A stretch of 64,000 nucleotides of DNA, from the NCBI GenBank assembly GCA_037903355.1, contig JBAJFE010000004.1, positions 5,564,001 to 5,628,000 of the forward strand. The letters run 5' to 3'. Each line of letters begins with the position of its first letter. Position 1 is the first letter of the stretch. The stretch comes from Trichuris trichiura (Eukaryota > Nematoda > Enoplea > Trichinellida > Trichuridae). Under the pieces are notes generated by a model, which was not told the DNA's origin, did not search any database, and saw only the letters and a program-made list of their open reading frames with translations. The translations under genes were made by a program, and so were the position numbers. Positions 1 through 14,545 of the stretch are shown piece after piece.

Positions 1-1656
1 AGAAAAAGTCGGACGAAAGGTGCAACCTTCATAGAGTACTTTAAGGCATGTTTGTACCACTAAAGCTAAAAGTCGCCAAACTGACTGCTAAAACAGGCGT
101 TACTACCGAGGGGCGACTGTCTGTTGCGTCGATCAGCGGCCTTTTCTTAAAAAGAAAATGTGGGAATAGAATTTGTCGCATCAAACGTTACCAAACAAAT
201 TCAGTTCACGAATAAAGCAATAGTCAAACTTCTTCAAGCTGGTTCATTGAAAACAGCTTTTTCTATGTCTTGTCTTTGGAATGTAAACTGCTAAATCAGC
301 CCCAGATTTTTATAAAAGCGACCTTCAAAGATTCTCGCCATACGGCAGCTGACCGATTTTCTAGAAAAGAATTGGCAACCACAAATCTGAAAAAAAAAAC
401 CTCTGCTCCTGAACAGTTGAGTGCAATGATTAGCTACCCTGACGCTGATGGAAAAACGAAGAAATTACTTGAAGCCTTTAAAGCTTTTTGAATACAGAGT
501 GAACGCGAGAAAAGGGCTGAGTTTTGGGATTTTCAAAATTTGAAAGAAGGAGAAACAGAAGGAAACGACCGTGGGCTCTAGACCGCCGGCATTTTGCCCC
601 AACGAACAGTGTAGTTTGAAGTCGGTTTGGCAACGTTAGCTCGCTGTTTCTATCACGACTACTTTGCCGTATCTGAATCGGTTGGCCTTTTGGCGCCATC
701 GTTGTACGATTCGTTTAACCAACTGTAACCCGTACTGCAAGATCCGTTGGCTTCTTGACACCACTGCTCTATGCTTTGGCCAAAGAATAGCTGATTCATA
801 TTTTCTCATCCCAGCATCTGTTGGCCTAGTCTTGCCAAAGTGGGTCTTGTAATGTACGCTACCTAAGCCTAAGTTGACAATGGACTCCCGACAAACGGAA
901 GTGGACTTCTAATGAACCACTTAACGTATCCTGAAATGGTGAGCAGAAAATAGTCCTGTTGGACGCAATCTTCTGTTGGCCAGATAGGAGTCCATTTTCT
1001 GTTCTAAGTTTCGGTAGCGTACATTCACCGTGACTAACAGGGGACTGTGATATTAATATCATTACTAATCAAGTCATACGCAGTGTTAGAGCAACCGCCG
1101 CAAACACACTAAGCCATGAAGCAATCTTCTCAAGAAATGCATTTCAGGAAAGAATGATTTATCCAATACTACGCGAAGAAAGTTTTACAGTTTTGTTCCT
1201 GAATGATGATGAGATGATTAGGCAAAATGCTTTGCCAAATCGATTGGCAATGTCCGTGAGGGAAAGGCTTTTCCAAAAAATACATTTAAGAAAAAGTTGT
1301 TCCAACAGAATAAACCATACGAGAGAATAAAACGTTACGCCCCCTTTACAAAGCAGCAGATCTTCAAACGCGAATTAATTAATTTAAAGTCTTTGTTTCT
1401 TCGCACGTTCAGCTTTTAGGGCCAATTACAGCCCACTTTCAGTCTGCGTTAACTGTATTAAGAGACTGATTTCAAAACTTCAACTATCTTTTGAGATGTG
1501 GTATCCTATTTCCTCGTAATTAAAAACTGTTCATTAATATTAATAAACGCTTGTACTTTTCTTGCGGGTTAACGTCGCCGACTGTAGCTAAGACAAAGCG
1601 GTTTCAACATTACAATGACAGGAGGCGCTAAAAAAAAAATTAAGAAAATTGCCCAC
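1..1656. other. Non-coding stretch (likely intron of the DDX27-like gene)
   Basis: No conserved exon was recognised on either strand; only short stop-rich ORFs occur. It contains the small inverted-repeat element at 851-1025. If the DDX27-like gene is intact, this is intron sequence, because motif II and the C-terminal helicase domain should follow on the minus strand. Confidence 0.4.
851..1025. repeat. Small inverted-repeat (MITE-like) element
   Basis: The 175-bp unit is bounded by inverted repeats of about 39 bp. The outer 13 bp (AATGTACGCTACC) and inner TGGACTCC match exactly between arms; the middle is diverged. It has no coding capacity. The superfamily is unclear because I see no convincing target duplication. 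Confidence 0.55.
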
Positions 1657-2612
1657 CAGAACTAAGACCGAAGGTTATGTTGGTGAACTGAGCAAGTCGC
1701 AATGCTGTGTCGTACACCTGAATAGCCAGCTCCCTAGTTGGTAGTAGCACCAGAACCCTTGTCTTGCGTGCTCCACATGGTCGGAATAGCAGCCGCTCCA
1801 AAACAGGAATGAGATAGGCAGCGGTTTTACCTACGGATTAACCCAAGATTTGGTACAAACCATCAGAAGCAAAATCCACAACTACCTGTGCCAGTGGCAG
1901 CGCAAACGCAAAGATCCTTGCCTAACAAAGCGATGGGAATACACGCACTTTGCACAGGAGTAGGATGGACGTAACCCATGGACGATATGGCCTGATGAAG
2001 CAGGACGTTGGAAACGAAGATTTTAAAAATCTTGTCTTACTCTGGCAATCATACGCGACAAATTCATTTCTTCGAAAGTTAAGGAAACATCGAGAGCAGC
2101 ATCTGCTTGGAAAAAGTCGTCTTTTTTCTTTTGCTAAGGTTTTAGAATTCAGCATCACAAGCAATGATCAATTGAATGCAAAAACCTTTGTGACGGCTTT
2201 CTTCTTTTTGTCACGGACAATGTCTACAATTTAAATGCTTTACAAACGAGCAGATATGAACTGAATGTAACAACCAGCAACATTTTTAAAATTTGCATCG
2301 TCATTTCTCGATTTGTCGCCGCCAATTCGACTGACAAGTCGATCCGTGTTTAGACAAACCGTCTTGTCATTGGAAGGTTGCTCATCCTTCTAAGACGGGC
2401 AGGAATTAAGAAGCTACGAGAAGCTACGCTTATAATACTTCGATGCGCTTTTTTCTGGCACGTTTAATGTGCGAATCCAAGTCAACTGCTGTGCCGTGCT
2501 TAGCCATATCCTTAATGAACTTCATCTTTTCTTCAAAAATTTGATCACTAGTTTCTTCAAAAACAAAAGAAGGGTTGAAATCGCTGCAACGCTTAACCGC
2601 CAATCTTTTCAT
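1657..2612 (-). CDS. DDX27: DDX27-like DEAD-box RNA helicase, 5' part (partial, frameshifted)
   Basis: N-terminal part of a nucleolar DEAD-box helicase of the DDX27/Drs1 type, which acts in large ribosomal subunit assembly. Minus-strand exons: 2439-2612 (contains [10 protein letters not shown], the DDX27 N-terminal signature), 2186-2223, 2041-2133 ([10 protein letters not shown]), 1886-1991 (Q-motif GYVHPTPVQ, then AATGTG) and 1657-1831 (KT completing Walker A, then motif Ia PTRELAIQ). Introns at 1992-2040 and 1832-1885 are 49 and 54 nt with GT-AG ends. The 2439-2612 and 2186-2223 pieces do not join in phase, so a small exon between them is probably missing. The last exon has five A's (plus strand, 1800-1804) where four would keep frame, a 1-nt frameshift. 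DEAD, SAT and the helicase C domain are not found in bases 1-1650, so they lie beyond the window or are lost. Family assignment is strong; an intact gene is not certain. Confidence 0.7.
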
Positions 2613-5160
<2,548 letters not shown>

Positions 5161-6028
5161 CAGTTTTCTATGGTTGTTTTAGGCAGCATATGTGCTCTTC
5201 AACAACAAAGTGTGAGAAATGAAGCCCACCTAATTAAAAGCTTGAAGCGTTCGTTAGTCAAACCGTATCATGTAGCACTTAGCGATGGTAACTAATCATT
5301 TATTACTTTTTACTAACAATTTCTTAATCCGAAGCGCTTTGGGTCGAACGTAAGTTCAGCGTGGTTTTGTGCTCGATGAGTAGTTGCTGCGCGAATGCCA
5401 TTCGTACCGTACAGCATCGGCGTCAGTATTCACGCTTCTTCAGCGATTGGAACTGTAACTGAACAAACTGTTTGCACAGCTTAGCAATCTGTGCTTAACT
5501 TGATGTAGTCATTTAATGCATAATTACTCATTAACAGTAGGGTAACCAGGGAAAGCATTATGCTATTCAGACGGCAGTGGTAAATTTTAAATGCATGCCT
5601 TTCAAAATGCTTTCTTACAACTCGACAGTTTTGAGCACCTTTAGGAAAAGAGAGGCAGAAACAGCTAGCAGTCCCTTTCTAACAATGCGCAGAAATGCTC
5701 ATATTGCTGTTACTTATTTATGCGATGTACGAATACAATCTGTTCGGTTCTTGTGATCTTTTTTACTGCACAGCTTTCGGCGCTCACTTTGCCCGTCATC
5801 AGCGTATGAAATGAAAAATCCATAAATTCAGCTGGAGGACAGCAAACCAAGGATACAGAATAGGCTCAGCGATTCTTCTTCGACAAGAAAAATGCCGGGA
5901 AACCTTATAAGGCTTGTAAATTTTCATCTTGAAGCAACCACATCTGTCTGGCTATTTGAGAGAATGCATGTAAGCGCAACAAAAAAATTTTATCATCAGA
6001 TTGACTAGTTGGGAGGATAAAATGCGTT
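5161..6028. other. Intergenic region
   Basis: No gene or clear repeat is recognised between the PSMA6 stop codon and the minus-strand membrane ORF. I see no canonical AATAAA close behind PSMA6. Confidence 0.35.
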
Positions 6029-6652
6029 TTAAATAGAATTGCCAAGTAGCCATTTGACCATTGTACCAGTCAAAACATAAAGGGGATAAAATGAAAAGGA
6101 TAAAACATCCAAAACCCATAGGTAGCTTAAAAACGTTTGCAACCATTTCTTTTTCGTGTCCTGTACTATTGAACTTGTTTGAACTGCAGCTCTTGCAAGC
6201 AAAGATAGATACAGGGCAGACTGTTCATCCTTGGCAATGACACCATGCGCATTCACGTCGGCCACTCCGCTTGGCACGATGCTAGATCTGCCGACGCAAA
6301 TTCGTTTTGTAATGGCATTAGCTGCGACAACAAACACAGACACGTATTCCACAACTGCCATTAAGGCATAATAGACTTTGTACCAGTTATTTTCCCAAAC
6401 CTGTATTGCGTAACAGCAACTGCTCACCTTGTTAATAGGCTGCATGCGTACGAACAGCCAACAAGTTGTCAATGCTAAGACAGTTGCAGCGCAAATAAGA
6501 GTGTAAGTAGCAATGGTAATCCGTCTATACATTTTTTTGTTCATTCTGTTGCTAAAGTGTGGCACAACTGTCATGAAAGCCAATATTCCGGCCGACAGAG
6601 CAATGCTCGGTTCTCCAAGTGGGTACAGACTTAAGTAAAAGTTCCTTTGCAT
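6029..6652 (-). CDS. Unrecognised multipass membrane protein (possibly Frag1/DRAM/Sfk1-like)
   Basis: An open frame on the minus strand with about five hydrophobic segments: ALSAGILAFMTVV, ATYTLICAATVLALTTCWLF, YYALMAVVEYVSVFVVAAN and two near the C-terminus (WLQTFLSYLWVLDVLSF, YPLYVLTGTMVKWLL). The pattern PLGEPSIALSAG followed by VYYALMAVVEYVSVF faintly recalls PGAP2/Frag1 and DRAM-type proteins (a PSISA-like start and a later VVEY/VCEW segment), but this is a weak impression. The first in-frame ATG is at 6652; the frame is open a few codons further upstream to about 6673, where TGACAACAG could be a splice acceptor, so an upstream exon is possible. No target function is claimed. Confidence 0.4.
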   Translation of the reverse strand: MQRNFYLSLYPLGEPSIALSAGILAFMTVVPHFSNRMNKKMYRRITIATYTLICAATVLALTTCWLFVRMQPINKVSSCCYAIQVWENNWYKVYYALMAVVEYVSVFVVAANAITKRICVGRSSIVPSGVADVNAHGVIAKDEQSALYLSLLARAAVQTSSIVQDTKKKWLQTFLSYLWVLDVLSFSFYPLYVLTGTMVKWLLGNSI

Positions 6653-7210
6653 GCAGTCAATCTGCGTGCTCACACTGTTGTCACAATGTCTTTCCCATTT
6701 GTGAAGTTCGCTTGATAAGTATGCTATTAATGTCGTTACGCTTCCCAGTAAATATGCTGAAACAAAGTTGTCTCGGTGTTATGGAGTATTATTTCGACCG
6801 CTCAATGCTTCTGGCATGTTTAAGCGCAGCCTCGCTCGGTAATAAGATTCAGTTTCATCTTATTTTTCAAATAGTTACTATCTATAATTTGGCTGAACAA
6901 CAGATGGATAAGCGTTTAATGGAGAAAAAGTCAGAACCCCCTACTTCTGTCAGCGATGAGATAATGGAAACCTCCTCCGCCTCGCTGACGGTGGAACTAA
7001 AAGCGCTCTGAAGGTTTCAGAAATTAGTTGCATTCTGAATTTCGCCTAATACTTGCTCGTCCTTCTCTTAATACTCCCTACATCAAGGAAGGAACGAAGA
7101 AAGATCGTGTATATATGAAACCGCACCATCCCTTCAGGAAGCGCCCTGTTTTCAAGTTATAAAACCGATTAAAAGAAGGAAAAAGAGAACCTTCGGTCAT
7201 TTATTAATAT

Positions 7211-7558
7211 ATTCGCTTTGTCTTCTTTTTTCTTTCTTCGTAACGGATTTTTTAATTTTTTTCTGAAATTTTCGGGGATTTTTTTAAAACCGTTCTTCAT
7301 TAAACGTTTATTTAAAAAAACGTTAACGGAGCTTTCGGGCCTCTCCGTGGCCCGTCATCAGCGTAATTGTACCGCCGGTCGGGTCGGCCTTTATGGTTGC
7401 AAGCCGCCCCATTGCAACCATAAAGGCCGACCCGACCGGCGGTACAATTACGCTGATGACTGGCCACGGAGAGGCCCGAAAGCTCCGTTAACGTTTTTTT
7501 TAAATAAACGTTTAACAAACAACGGGTTAAAAAATCCCGCAAAAATTCGCTTTGCCTT
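7211..7558. mobile_element. PLE-related foldback element with 14-bp target duplication
   Basis: A palindrome whose arms contain AACGGAGCTTTCGGGCC and its complement around a short centre near 7409 (GGTTGCAAGCCGCCCCATTG), extending more than 100 bp each way. The left end alone carries an extra tail (CTTTCTTCGTAACGG onward). The unit 7225-7544 is bracketed by ATTCGCTTTGTCTT (7211-7224) and the same word with one mismatch (7545-7558), read as a target-site duplication. Each arm contains the CTGATGA...GAAAGC hairpin. The mirrored ORFs on both strands are a by-product of the palindrome, not genes. Confidence 0.8.
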
Positions 7559-7604
7559 GTTATATTTGTTTACCACTGCTAAAAATTATTAGAAATGTTG
7601 GGTC

Positions 7605-7847
7605 TTGCAACTCCTTCCCTCTCCCCGCACCGTCATACTGCAGGTTTGCCGGCGATCTTTTTCTGCCCTAAGCCTAAGCACAAGCGTAAACATAAGGTTT
7701 ATGTCTTGGCTTAGGTTTGGATAATCTAAAAAAGGGTGATTGGCATGCTCTGCAATAAAGGCACAACAAGTTAAGGGCATGCTTGCCATAAAAGAACTTG
7801 CCTTGCTGGCAAACCTACAGTATGACGGTAGGGGGAAGGAGGTGCAA
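7605..7847. repeat. MITE with ~45-bp terminal inverted repeats
   Basis: The ends TTGCAACTCCTTCCCTC...CGTCATACTG and the complement of CAGTATGACGGTAGGGG...TGCAA form imperfect inverted repeats of about 45 bp around a 150-bp centre. The centre includes CTTAGGCTTA-type direct and inverted words. A diverged piece of the same sequence occurs at about 56776-56885, so this is a dispersed family. No coding capacity. Confidence 0.65.
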
Positions 7848-8019
7848 TATCTGAAATGTGTAATATCCATAGGTTTCTAGGATTTGAGTGTCCAATACTC
7901 TGCGGACAACGTGAATAAAAATGGAAGTAATACGATTGAGTGTGCACATCTGAGAATGAGTTATGAGTATGGTTTCTTGACGAAGTTTAAAACAAGTCTA
8001 GGCAGGAATTAAAATTCCC

Positions 8020-8235
8020 CGAAGCTTGTTTTTTTAACTTTTTTTACTTTTTCATTCTTTCTCCTCCTTTCGCAACGGGTCTCCGCAAAACTTTTTGAGA
8101 AACCTTTCGCGGATGAACCTGTTTCTTCTGACAGCGTTAATGATGTAAAGGAAATTTGCGAAGATTTCAGGTCTAATCTTGACCTGTCATCAGCGAAAGT
8201 GGCGTCGCTCACTGGGCCTGTCTTCATGTTTGCAA
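8020..8235. repeat. Decayed PLE-related terminal repeat
   Basis: Pyrimidine-rich tail-like sequence (TCTCCTCCTTTCGCAACGGG, then TTTCGCGG) followed by CTGTCATCAGCG resembles the tail and hairpin region of the elements at 7.2 kb and 28.9 kb, but the stem is eroded. The minus-strand ORF at 8009-8227 is low-complexity and probably not a gene. Confidence 0.4.
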
Positions 8236-11200
8236 GTCACTCTATCCGATTGACTTCTATAGGGACTGTAGCTTTCAGCTCCATATCTTGAGCCGTCTAG
8301 CCTTGGTCCCACCTTGTTAGAGAATCGGTGCAACGAGCGCCCAATTGACCTACCTCAACAACGACACAACAACAGAATCAATGGAACTTCTATAGCTTGT
8401 TCATTATCTCACATGACGCTATAGAAAAAGTCCTTGCGACTTCTGCTTTAACAACTTGTAAATTACGCCAATTGGAAACATTGAAGATTGTTGAGTTCGT
8501 GATAGGTCCATATTTTTTGATTCTTTCTCGTAACGAGCTTCCCTATTAGAACAGTAACGTAAATCAAAGACGTAGAAAATTACTGGGTTGGTGACGGGTC
8601 CATATAATTTTATTTTTTCTTCTAATGAACTTCCGTGATAGAACAGTGAAATCTATTAGATGAAAAGATAAAAAACGAAAACTAAAAACGTTTTACGACT
8701 TTCAGAAGGGTCAAACGCCGTAACAGAAATAAAAATTAAAAACCCCATTGATTTTTTTGAGGTGTTGGTTATTTCTCCCAGTAAAGAATTTGGGTTATAG
8801 GTTACCGGAACTGCGAGTTTATCGCAGCAAAAACTTCTAGCACCTGAACCATTACAGCGGTTAGATCAAGTGACTGGAAACCACTTCAGCTTCTTGTGAC
8901 TACGTGCTTTAATCTTTCATTTACTACTGTTGTAACCAGCTAAGAGCTGCAGGAAGTTCAGTACAGGCAGAGCTCTCCAAATATGTGAGTTAGAAGATTT
9001 CCTGTTTCTCCAGTACAGAAGACGGAACAAACGTGTTTTCTTGCATAGACAGCTTTGGGTTCTAGCTGATAAAAATTGGTGCCTTATTATTTCTGGCCAG
9101 CGATCTCAGGTTAGATTAACTCTTGAGAAACATTCTGAAGCACAGAGCCCTTCCTAACCTTTGCACCATTTCCCTCAGTTAACGCAGTGTTTCTCAAGGT
9201 CAGAGTCGCCAGCGTCCTCCTGTGAAAGTTTCTGAGCGTTTGATTCTAATTAGCCAATTTTATGCGCGTTTATTGGCTGGAAGGGAGGACAAGGTAGCCA
9301 GGATGTCATTATGTAGGTGCTGCACAAAGTTATGTTTTGAAAGCGTTTGCGACGTAGTATGTCGAATACTCTTACGTTCTCACCTCTGAGCCGACTACCT
9401 TCCAGGTCCTTCCTTCCAGCCAGTCAGAATTGCGGGGCGCAACGACATGCAGCTTCCTCTTAGGCAGGGGGCGCAATACCTGACCCGCAGGCTATACCTT
9501 CCTTTGCATTTCAACAAGATTGCCCAGTTGGAGCATATGCCCCTCACAGCTCAAAAAAGCCCCCCAAGGGCCCCCTTGACAATCTGGGCCCCCCGGTGGG
9601 GCCCATGTCCCACGGTGAGAATCACTGAGTTGCGCGGCACAAGTAAAAGTTCTCTATTTTAACTGCCTTTTGTTGTGGATTTGTGGTGACTTCGGGTAAA
9701 AGAACGTTTGGAGGAAATGAGTTCCTTTGAGTATCCATTTTATTATACGGTTTGAGGTGCTAATGTGCCGGTCCTATCTGCAGAGAGCAAATCGCTGTGA
9801 ATTAATTAAAGCGGCTCCCTTTCATCTAGAATTTCCTCTTACTAGTTCCAAGAGATGTTCGGACTACCACCGTTGCGGTTGGTATTGTTTGAAAGACGCG
9901 CATGCGCTAAATAAGGGACCATCACCTGTACCCTCGATGCTAGGCAGAGCAATTATGAATTGGGGATAGGACTTCAGGTGAAAAATTTTAGCCAAGAAGG
10001 TAACTGTTAAAGCGTAGAATAGTAAGTTAATGATTAATGAGAGCAGACGAAAAATTTAAAGCGTAGAATAAGAAATTCAGAAGAAAAAAGTAATGAAACT
10101 TTATAGTCGTTACGAAGTACGAAAGTTTTGAAAATAAGTCCATTCTATTAATATATGCGGAAATCATGGGCCACAGATAATTAATCACGCAACCATTTTT
10201 CTCTGTATATTATTAATATTTTGTTTGAGTTAGCAACCGTCTGGAAAGATTCATTCGTAATCAAAGAACCGTTCTCTGTTGCGCCTGGCATCTACTACAG
10301 AGAAATCTGTTTGTGTGTTTTAGCGGGCTTCAGGTTTTACTACTTTACACCCACACTTTCATTTCATTTTCCCGCTGCTTTCCCTGCTTCTCTGTACATG
10401 TATCCGTGAAATACCGAAACAAGCTCTCTACCAACGAGTGGATGGGCAGACTGTTAAGCAAATCAAAGGGAGATAATATGCGCAGCTTTCAGGACGTCCT
10501 ATGCGTGTCGCTTGCGTGATGCACTCGTGATTAAAACAGAAGTACAAGAAAGTGATGGTTGTATAAATCTTAACGAATTACAGATCGCAATGCGTGTTTA
10601 CAAACTGCACAAATCAGAACTCTTATTTAAAGTCTATAGGGCAAAGATTTTATGGATAATTGGGTAAGCTGTTCTCCAAAAGAACTTGCGGTAAAGACTA
10701 ATGGTGAACTGACTGTCCTGTTAAGTGCATAAATTTTTGCGGTTCAGAACGACATAAGTTCTGTTTATCCGTCTTATCAAACAGTTACGAGCCATGCAAA
10801 ACTTACGTAATAGACTTACATACCAATGATTAGCCTCATTTCTGTCTTCATTAAACTGAGTTTGAAAATACGCTTTAACAACAAACAGTTGGCCGCCAGG
10901 GCAAGCGAACAGAAAAGTATCAGTATAACTTGCAAAGTCACTGTATGTTCATCAGTCTTTGCATCTCTGCCCCTAGTCAATGGTGAAACGGTAGCATCCA
11001 ACTGCACAACACATGTGGTCTCCGTGTAACGTCTTCTGCTTGTCTAAAGCAGCGCGCTTACACCTTGGCAGAACAATGTACTTCTACTCTCTTAAAAGAA
11101 GAATATTGATCACAAAAATCTATTATGACGAAGAAACGTTGAGCCATTTAACTAGAGCAAAGCCGGTGAACAGGAAAGTTGTTATTATCAAATTATAAAT

Positions 11201-13151
11201 GCGTCGTTCATTTAAACCTGTGATTCCTAAGGAAGGCTGTAGGACTGACGCAGGCTGTAGTCAGCAGATATGTCACAACTGCGATACATTGCAGGGTTCT
11301 TGTGGACAAAAGGCTGAGAGGGAAGACATTTCTTTCAACCGAAGAAATATAGGTAAGTTTTCAGGAGATCAGCAAGCTTCATTACGAGGGCGTACAAGCG
11401 AAATATAACCTCTCTGAGGACGCTGGCAAACGAAAGTTGAGAAACTACGATGCACAGTTTAGTTTAGTGCTGTGTTAACGCGTTGATATTAATAAGCACA
11501 TTATTCTTCGTTGCTAGCTTTGCATCACTGTGAGGATAGGAATGAACCTTTGAGAAGTACCTTTGCTTTCATAGCAGAGGAGTAAAAATCAGCAGCGCTT
11601 TCGATGTTTTATGATATTCTACTATTGGGAAGCAATTACTTTCTAGCTTTCCAGTTCTGTTCTTGAACAGCGATTAACTGATAACTAATGGACTAACAGT
11701 TACTAGAAATTAGCATTAAGGTTAGTGCATCAAGATTGCCTGTGAGGCATGTGAAAGGACATTGCAATAGAAAAAAACTATTTCATTTGTCAAGTCTAAT
11801 TAGTCCTTTCTTTAAGTTGGCTATCCCATTGCATTATTGACGCGCGTAACACTATATCAGCGATTGAAAACCAAAGGGCAAAAAATCTGAGAGGTTACCT
11901 CAATTTTGCTTAATGCAAGTATCCGCGAATCGCTTGGCAGGACAAGCAGTAAACGCATAAATATTGCGCATACGTCATGGGAATAAACCAAAGATACTAC
12001 TGTTCACTGACCTGCATACCATGTATGCATTATGAGAATACTTAAATGCTAAAGAAACGGAAGTGACTGAAGTGAATCATTAGTCCTTTAAACATTTAAA
12101 TTTATTGTTTGTTATTGACTGAAAACCATTCCTTGTGGTACAGGGTTGACATAAAAAATAATGCATGTGATACTAACAGTCTTAATTCGTTTCACGTTAT
12201 CTTTATCTCTCTGATCGGAGTGCCACAGTTTGTAGCCATGCGTGCCTATAACCAAAGCTCGCGAAATCTGCTAACAGATGGATGTGCAATTGCAAGTAAG
12301 AGTGAGGATATTATCACAGCAGTAACCCTGCTCCACTGCCATCAGGCTTGATGCAAAGTGAAAAGTTCATAATGGCGATACGGAGATAACACCCGTTAAA
12401 CGCTTATTTGGCGAAGCTTTCGAAAAACGCCCGTTCCCGAAAGTTTCACCAAATAAACAAGAGACAAGGGAATATCTTTGCAGTTACTATAGTAGGAAGA
12501 TAAGCAGTTTTCCTGGAGCATCTGAATCAATGTTTCTCAGAGGTGAGATACCTGCACCCCGTGGGCGATTTGGGACCTCCAGGAGTGGCTTAAAGCTGAC
12601 TTGCCGGAACACAAAAAGTCCCGTAAATATGCATCACTTTACGATACTGCATAGAACTTGACGGATACAACTAACTCGCCTCAGCAGCTATACACTTAAC
12701 ATCACTTGGTTCTTCATGAGTTAAAAACGGGAAAACATTGATTACTACTGGGCCCCCTTGTCAAAAAGGACGAAAGCTTTGTTTTGCACCTTAGTATATA
12801 TGCTGCGAGTGGATACAATAACTGGCAAAAGTTTATGAATGATTGATTCTGTAAAGGATGCTAGCGGCCGATAAAGCGAACAGGAGATAGCTGCGAGCAG
12901 TCGTCACACCCTCCTAAGTTTTTTCCTGTCATTTTCCATTGGCAGCGGGTTGAACGAGAGCTCATGGGACGCTGATGCCGTCTTGACTTTGAAAAACACT
13001 GCTCTATGTCACCTAACACGTTCACTAGTCGACAGCAGATGTCAGATGCCTAGAAACCATCCCGTCACGTACATCTGCAACTGTCTGCAGAGAAGCCTGA
13101 CTGATACTATCGGAACTGATCATCGACTGGGGAGATTTAAAATGAAAAGTA
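8236..13151. other. Long non-coding interval
   Basis: No gene is recognised. Visible structure: an imperfect inverted repeat (GGCTGGAAGGGAGGAC near 9278 and its diverged complement near 9400-9420), a hAT-like fragment near 9552-9626, and a small hairpin near 12395-12470 with CGAAGCTTTCG resembling PLE stems. An ORF at 11199-11408 (cysteine-rich, followed by GTAAGT at 11353) could be an exon but has no family resemblance I can name. Confidence 0.35.
9552..9626. repeat. hAT-type terminal fragment
   Basis: C- and G-rich runs (GGGCCCCCCGGTGGGGCCC) followed by ACGGTGAGAATCACTG match the end of the hAT-like unit at 20.0-20.5 kb and the well-known GGTTGAGAACCACTG style of hAT terminal repeats. Only one end is evident, so this is a fragment. 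Confidence 0.4.
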
Positions 13152-13270
13152 AATAATAAAAGTTGGAAAAGTTTTATTACGGAGTTTTTCCCGTAGTCCG
13201 TAATAAAACTTTTCCATTATGAAAACATACGCTCCCGTACCAAGAAAGCACATTTTCAATAATAAAAGTT
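13152..13270. mobile_element. Short foldback element (93 bp) with perfect 13-bp target duplication
   Basis: AATAATAAAAGTT is present at 13152-13164 and again at 13258-13270. Between them lies a hairpin (GGAAAAGTTTTATTACGGA and its complement around TTTTTCCCGTAGT), then a one-sided tail starting ATTATGAAAACATACGC and ending CACATTTTC. The same tail ends the element nested at 36.55-36.69 kb and, diverged, the one at 62.56-62.82 kb. No coding capacity. Confidence 0.8.
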
Positions 13271-14545
13271 TGGTTTTCATAGGGAACTTTTTCATGTGAC
13301 TGTTTAAATCCTGTTTTCAGAAAAATTCAATTTTTGAATAGCCGCAGGGCAATTTTAAATAAACAATTGTTCTACTTCTGCAGGTATGGAACTGCAAAAA
13401 CCAAAAACAGATAACTTAACGTTTACCAGTTTACTAGAAGCTACCTATTCATCTTCTGGACAATGGGGAAAGCAGCTGGTCGCAATCGGCATTGGCATAG
13501 AACACGTTTAGCCGGCCGCTGCTGCTGTACTCACCGGTTAAACAACAGGATCCTGCTGTTTCCGCATTTCAGGGTCATCAGTTTGCCAAGGACCGGAGTA
13601 GTCAACTCGAAACGATAGCTATTGGTTAACGGAAACTTAAAAGGAAAGCGGCAGGAGGCTAACGGCTCCGAAACGCGGAGAAAGCAAGTTACTTTTGTCT
13701 AACTGGAGAGCACAGCACTAGCAATACGACCTCTATACTTCCAATACTGTCCGCGTGATATTGTTACGTCAATAAAAATTGCCTGTTAGACCGAGGTCTC
13801 CGTGTAAGAATCATAGCGTGATACTTATTCACGTAAAAGACGCTTCTGATATTGTTGTCATGTCACAGTTAAACGTAGGCTTATCATGGGAAAAGTCTTG
13901 ATCATAATCACCACTTAATCATGAAGAACATAGCGTCTAGCAGTAGCAAATGCGATACTGACACTCGCTTTGTTCCAATTTGCAAAATGCACCCTTTGCA
14001 TCTGAAAAATAAGCATAGAAGTTTAGTGCAGCTAGTTGCATACGCGTAGAAGGCAAAACCTCAGTTATATTCATTATGCTGGACCTAACTGTCTAACAGT
14101 TTGGACACTAAAGACATTCCTCACTTCGATCGTTATTCACGGTCTTTCCCGTTGTCGCGTATGTCTGTACTTCGACTTCAAAATGCCCTATCAGCGAATG
14201 GGTAAGCAAATTGTTACAGACGGTTGATCTACCCGGAGAAAATACAAGACAATGTTACGGTATGTTTCAGAACTGCTCTTATTCGGTTATCATAGATGCT
14301 ACGGCGGTGTTTGTTCCGTAAGGGTTTAAATAGGTTCGTGGGAACAATGGACTTGGTCAGCTCGGTAACTGCTGCACCACTGGAATTTACTAATTACCGT
14401 ACTTCACTAAATGTTCCACTGCACATCGAAGATTAACTAAAGTATACCAAATTTTCAAATGTCCAAACTTGACCAATCACCGCGAAATACGTTTTGATAA
14501 ACCGACGTATTATTCTCTAAGTGTTGGAACAGTGGATAGTACTAC
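13271..14545. other. Intergenic region
   Basis: No gene or clear repeat is recognised between the 93-bp foldback insertion and the 3' end of the CHCHD2-like gene. Confidence 0.35.

Noticed and set aside
1500..1620. Possible next DDX27 exon (text like LATVGDVNPQE on the minus strand)
   Set aside because: It only loosely resembles the expected AVGGLDVKSQE block, cannot be joined in phase and has no good acceptor.
7218..7592. Long overlapping ORFs on both strands with nearly the same protein text
   Set aside because: They arise from reading both arms of one palindrome; the identical translation on opposite strands is a symmetry artefact, not two genes.
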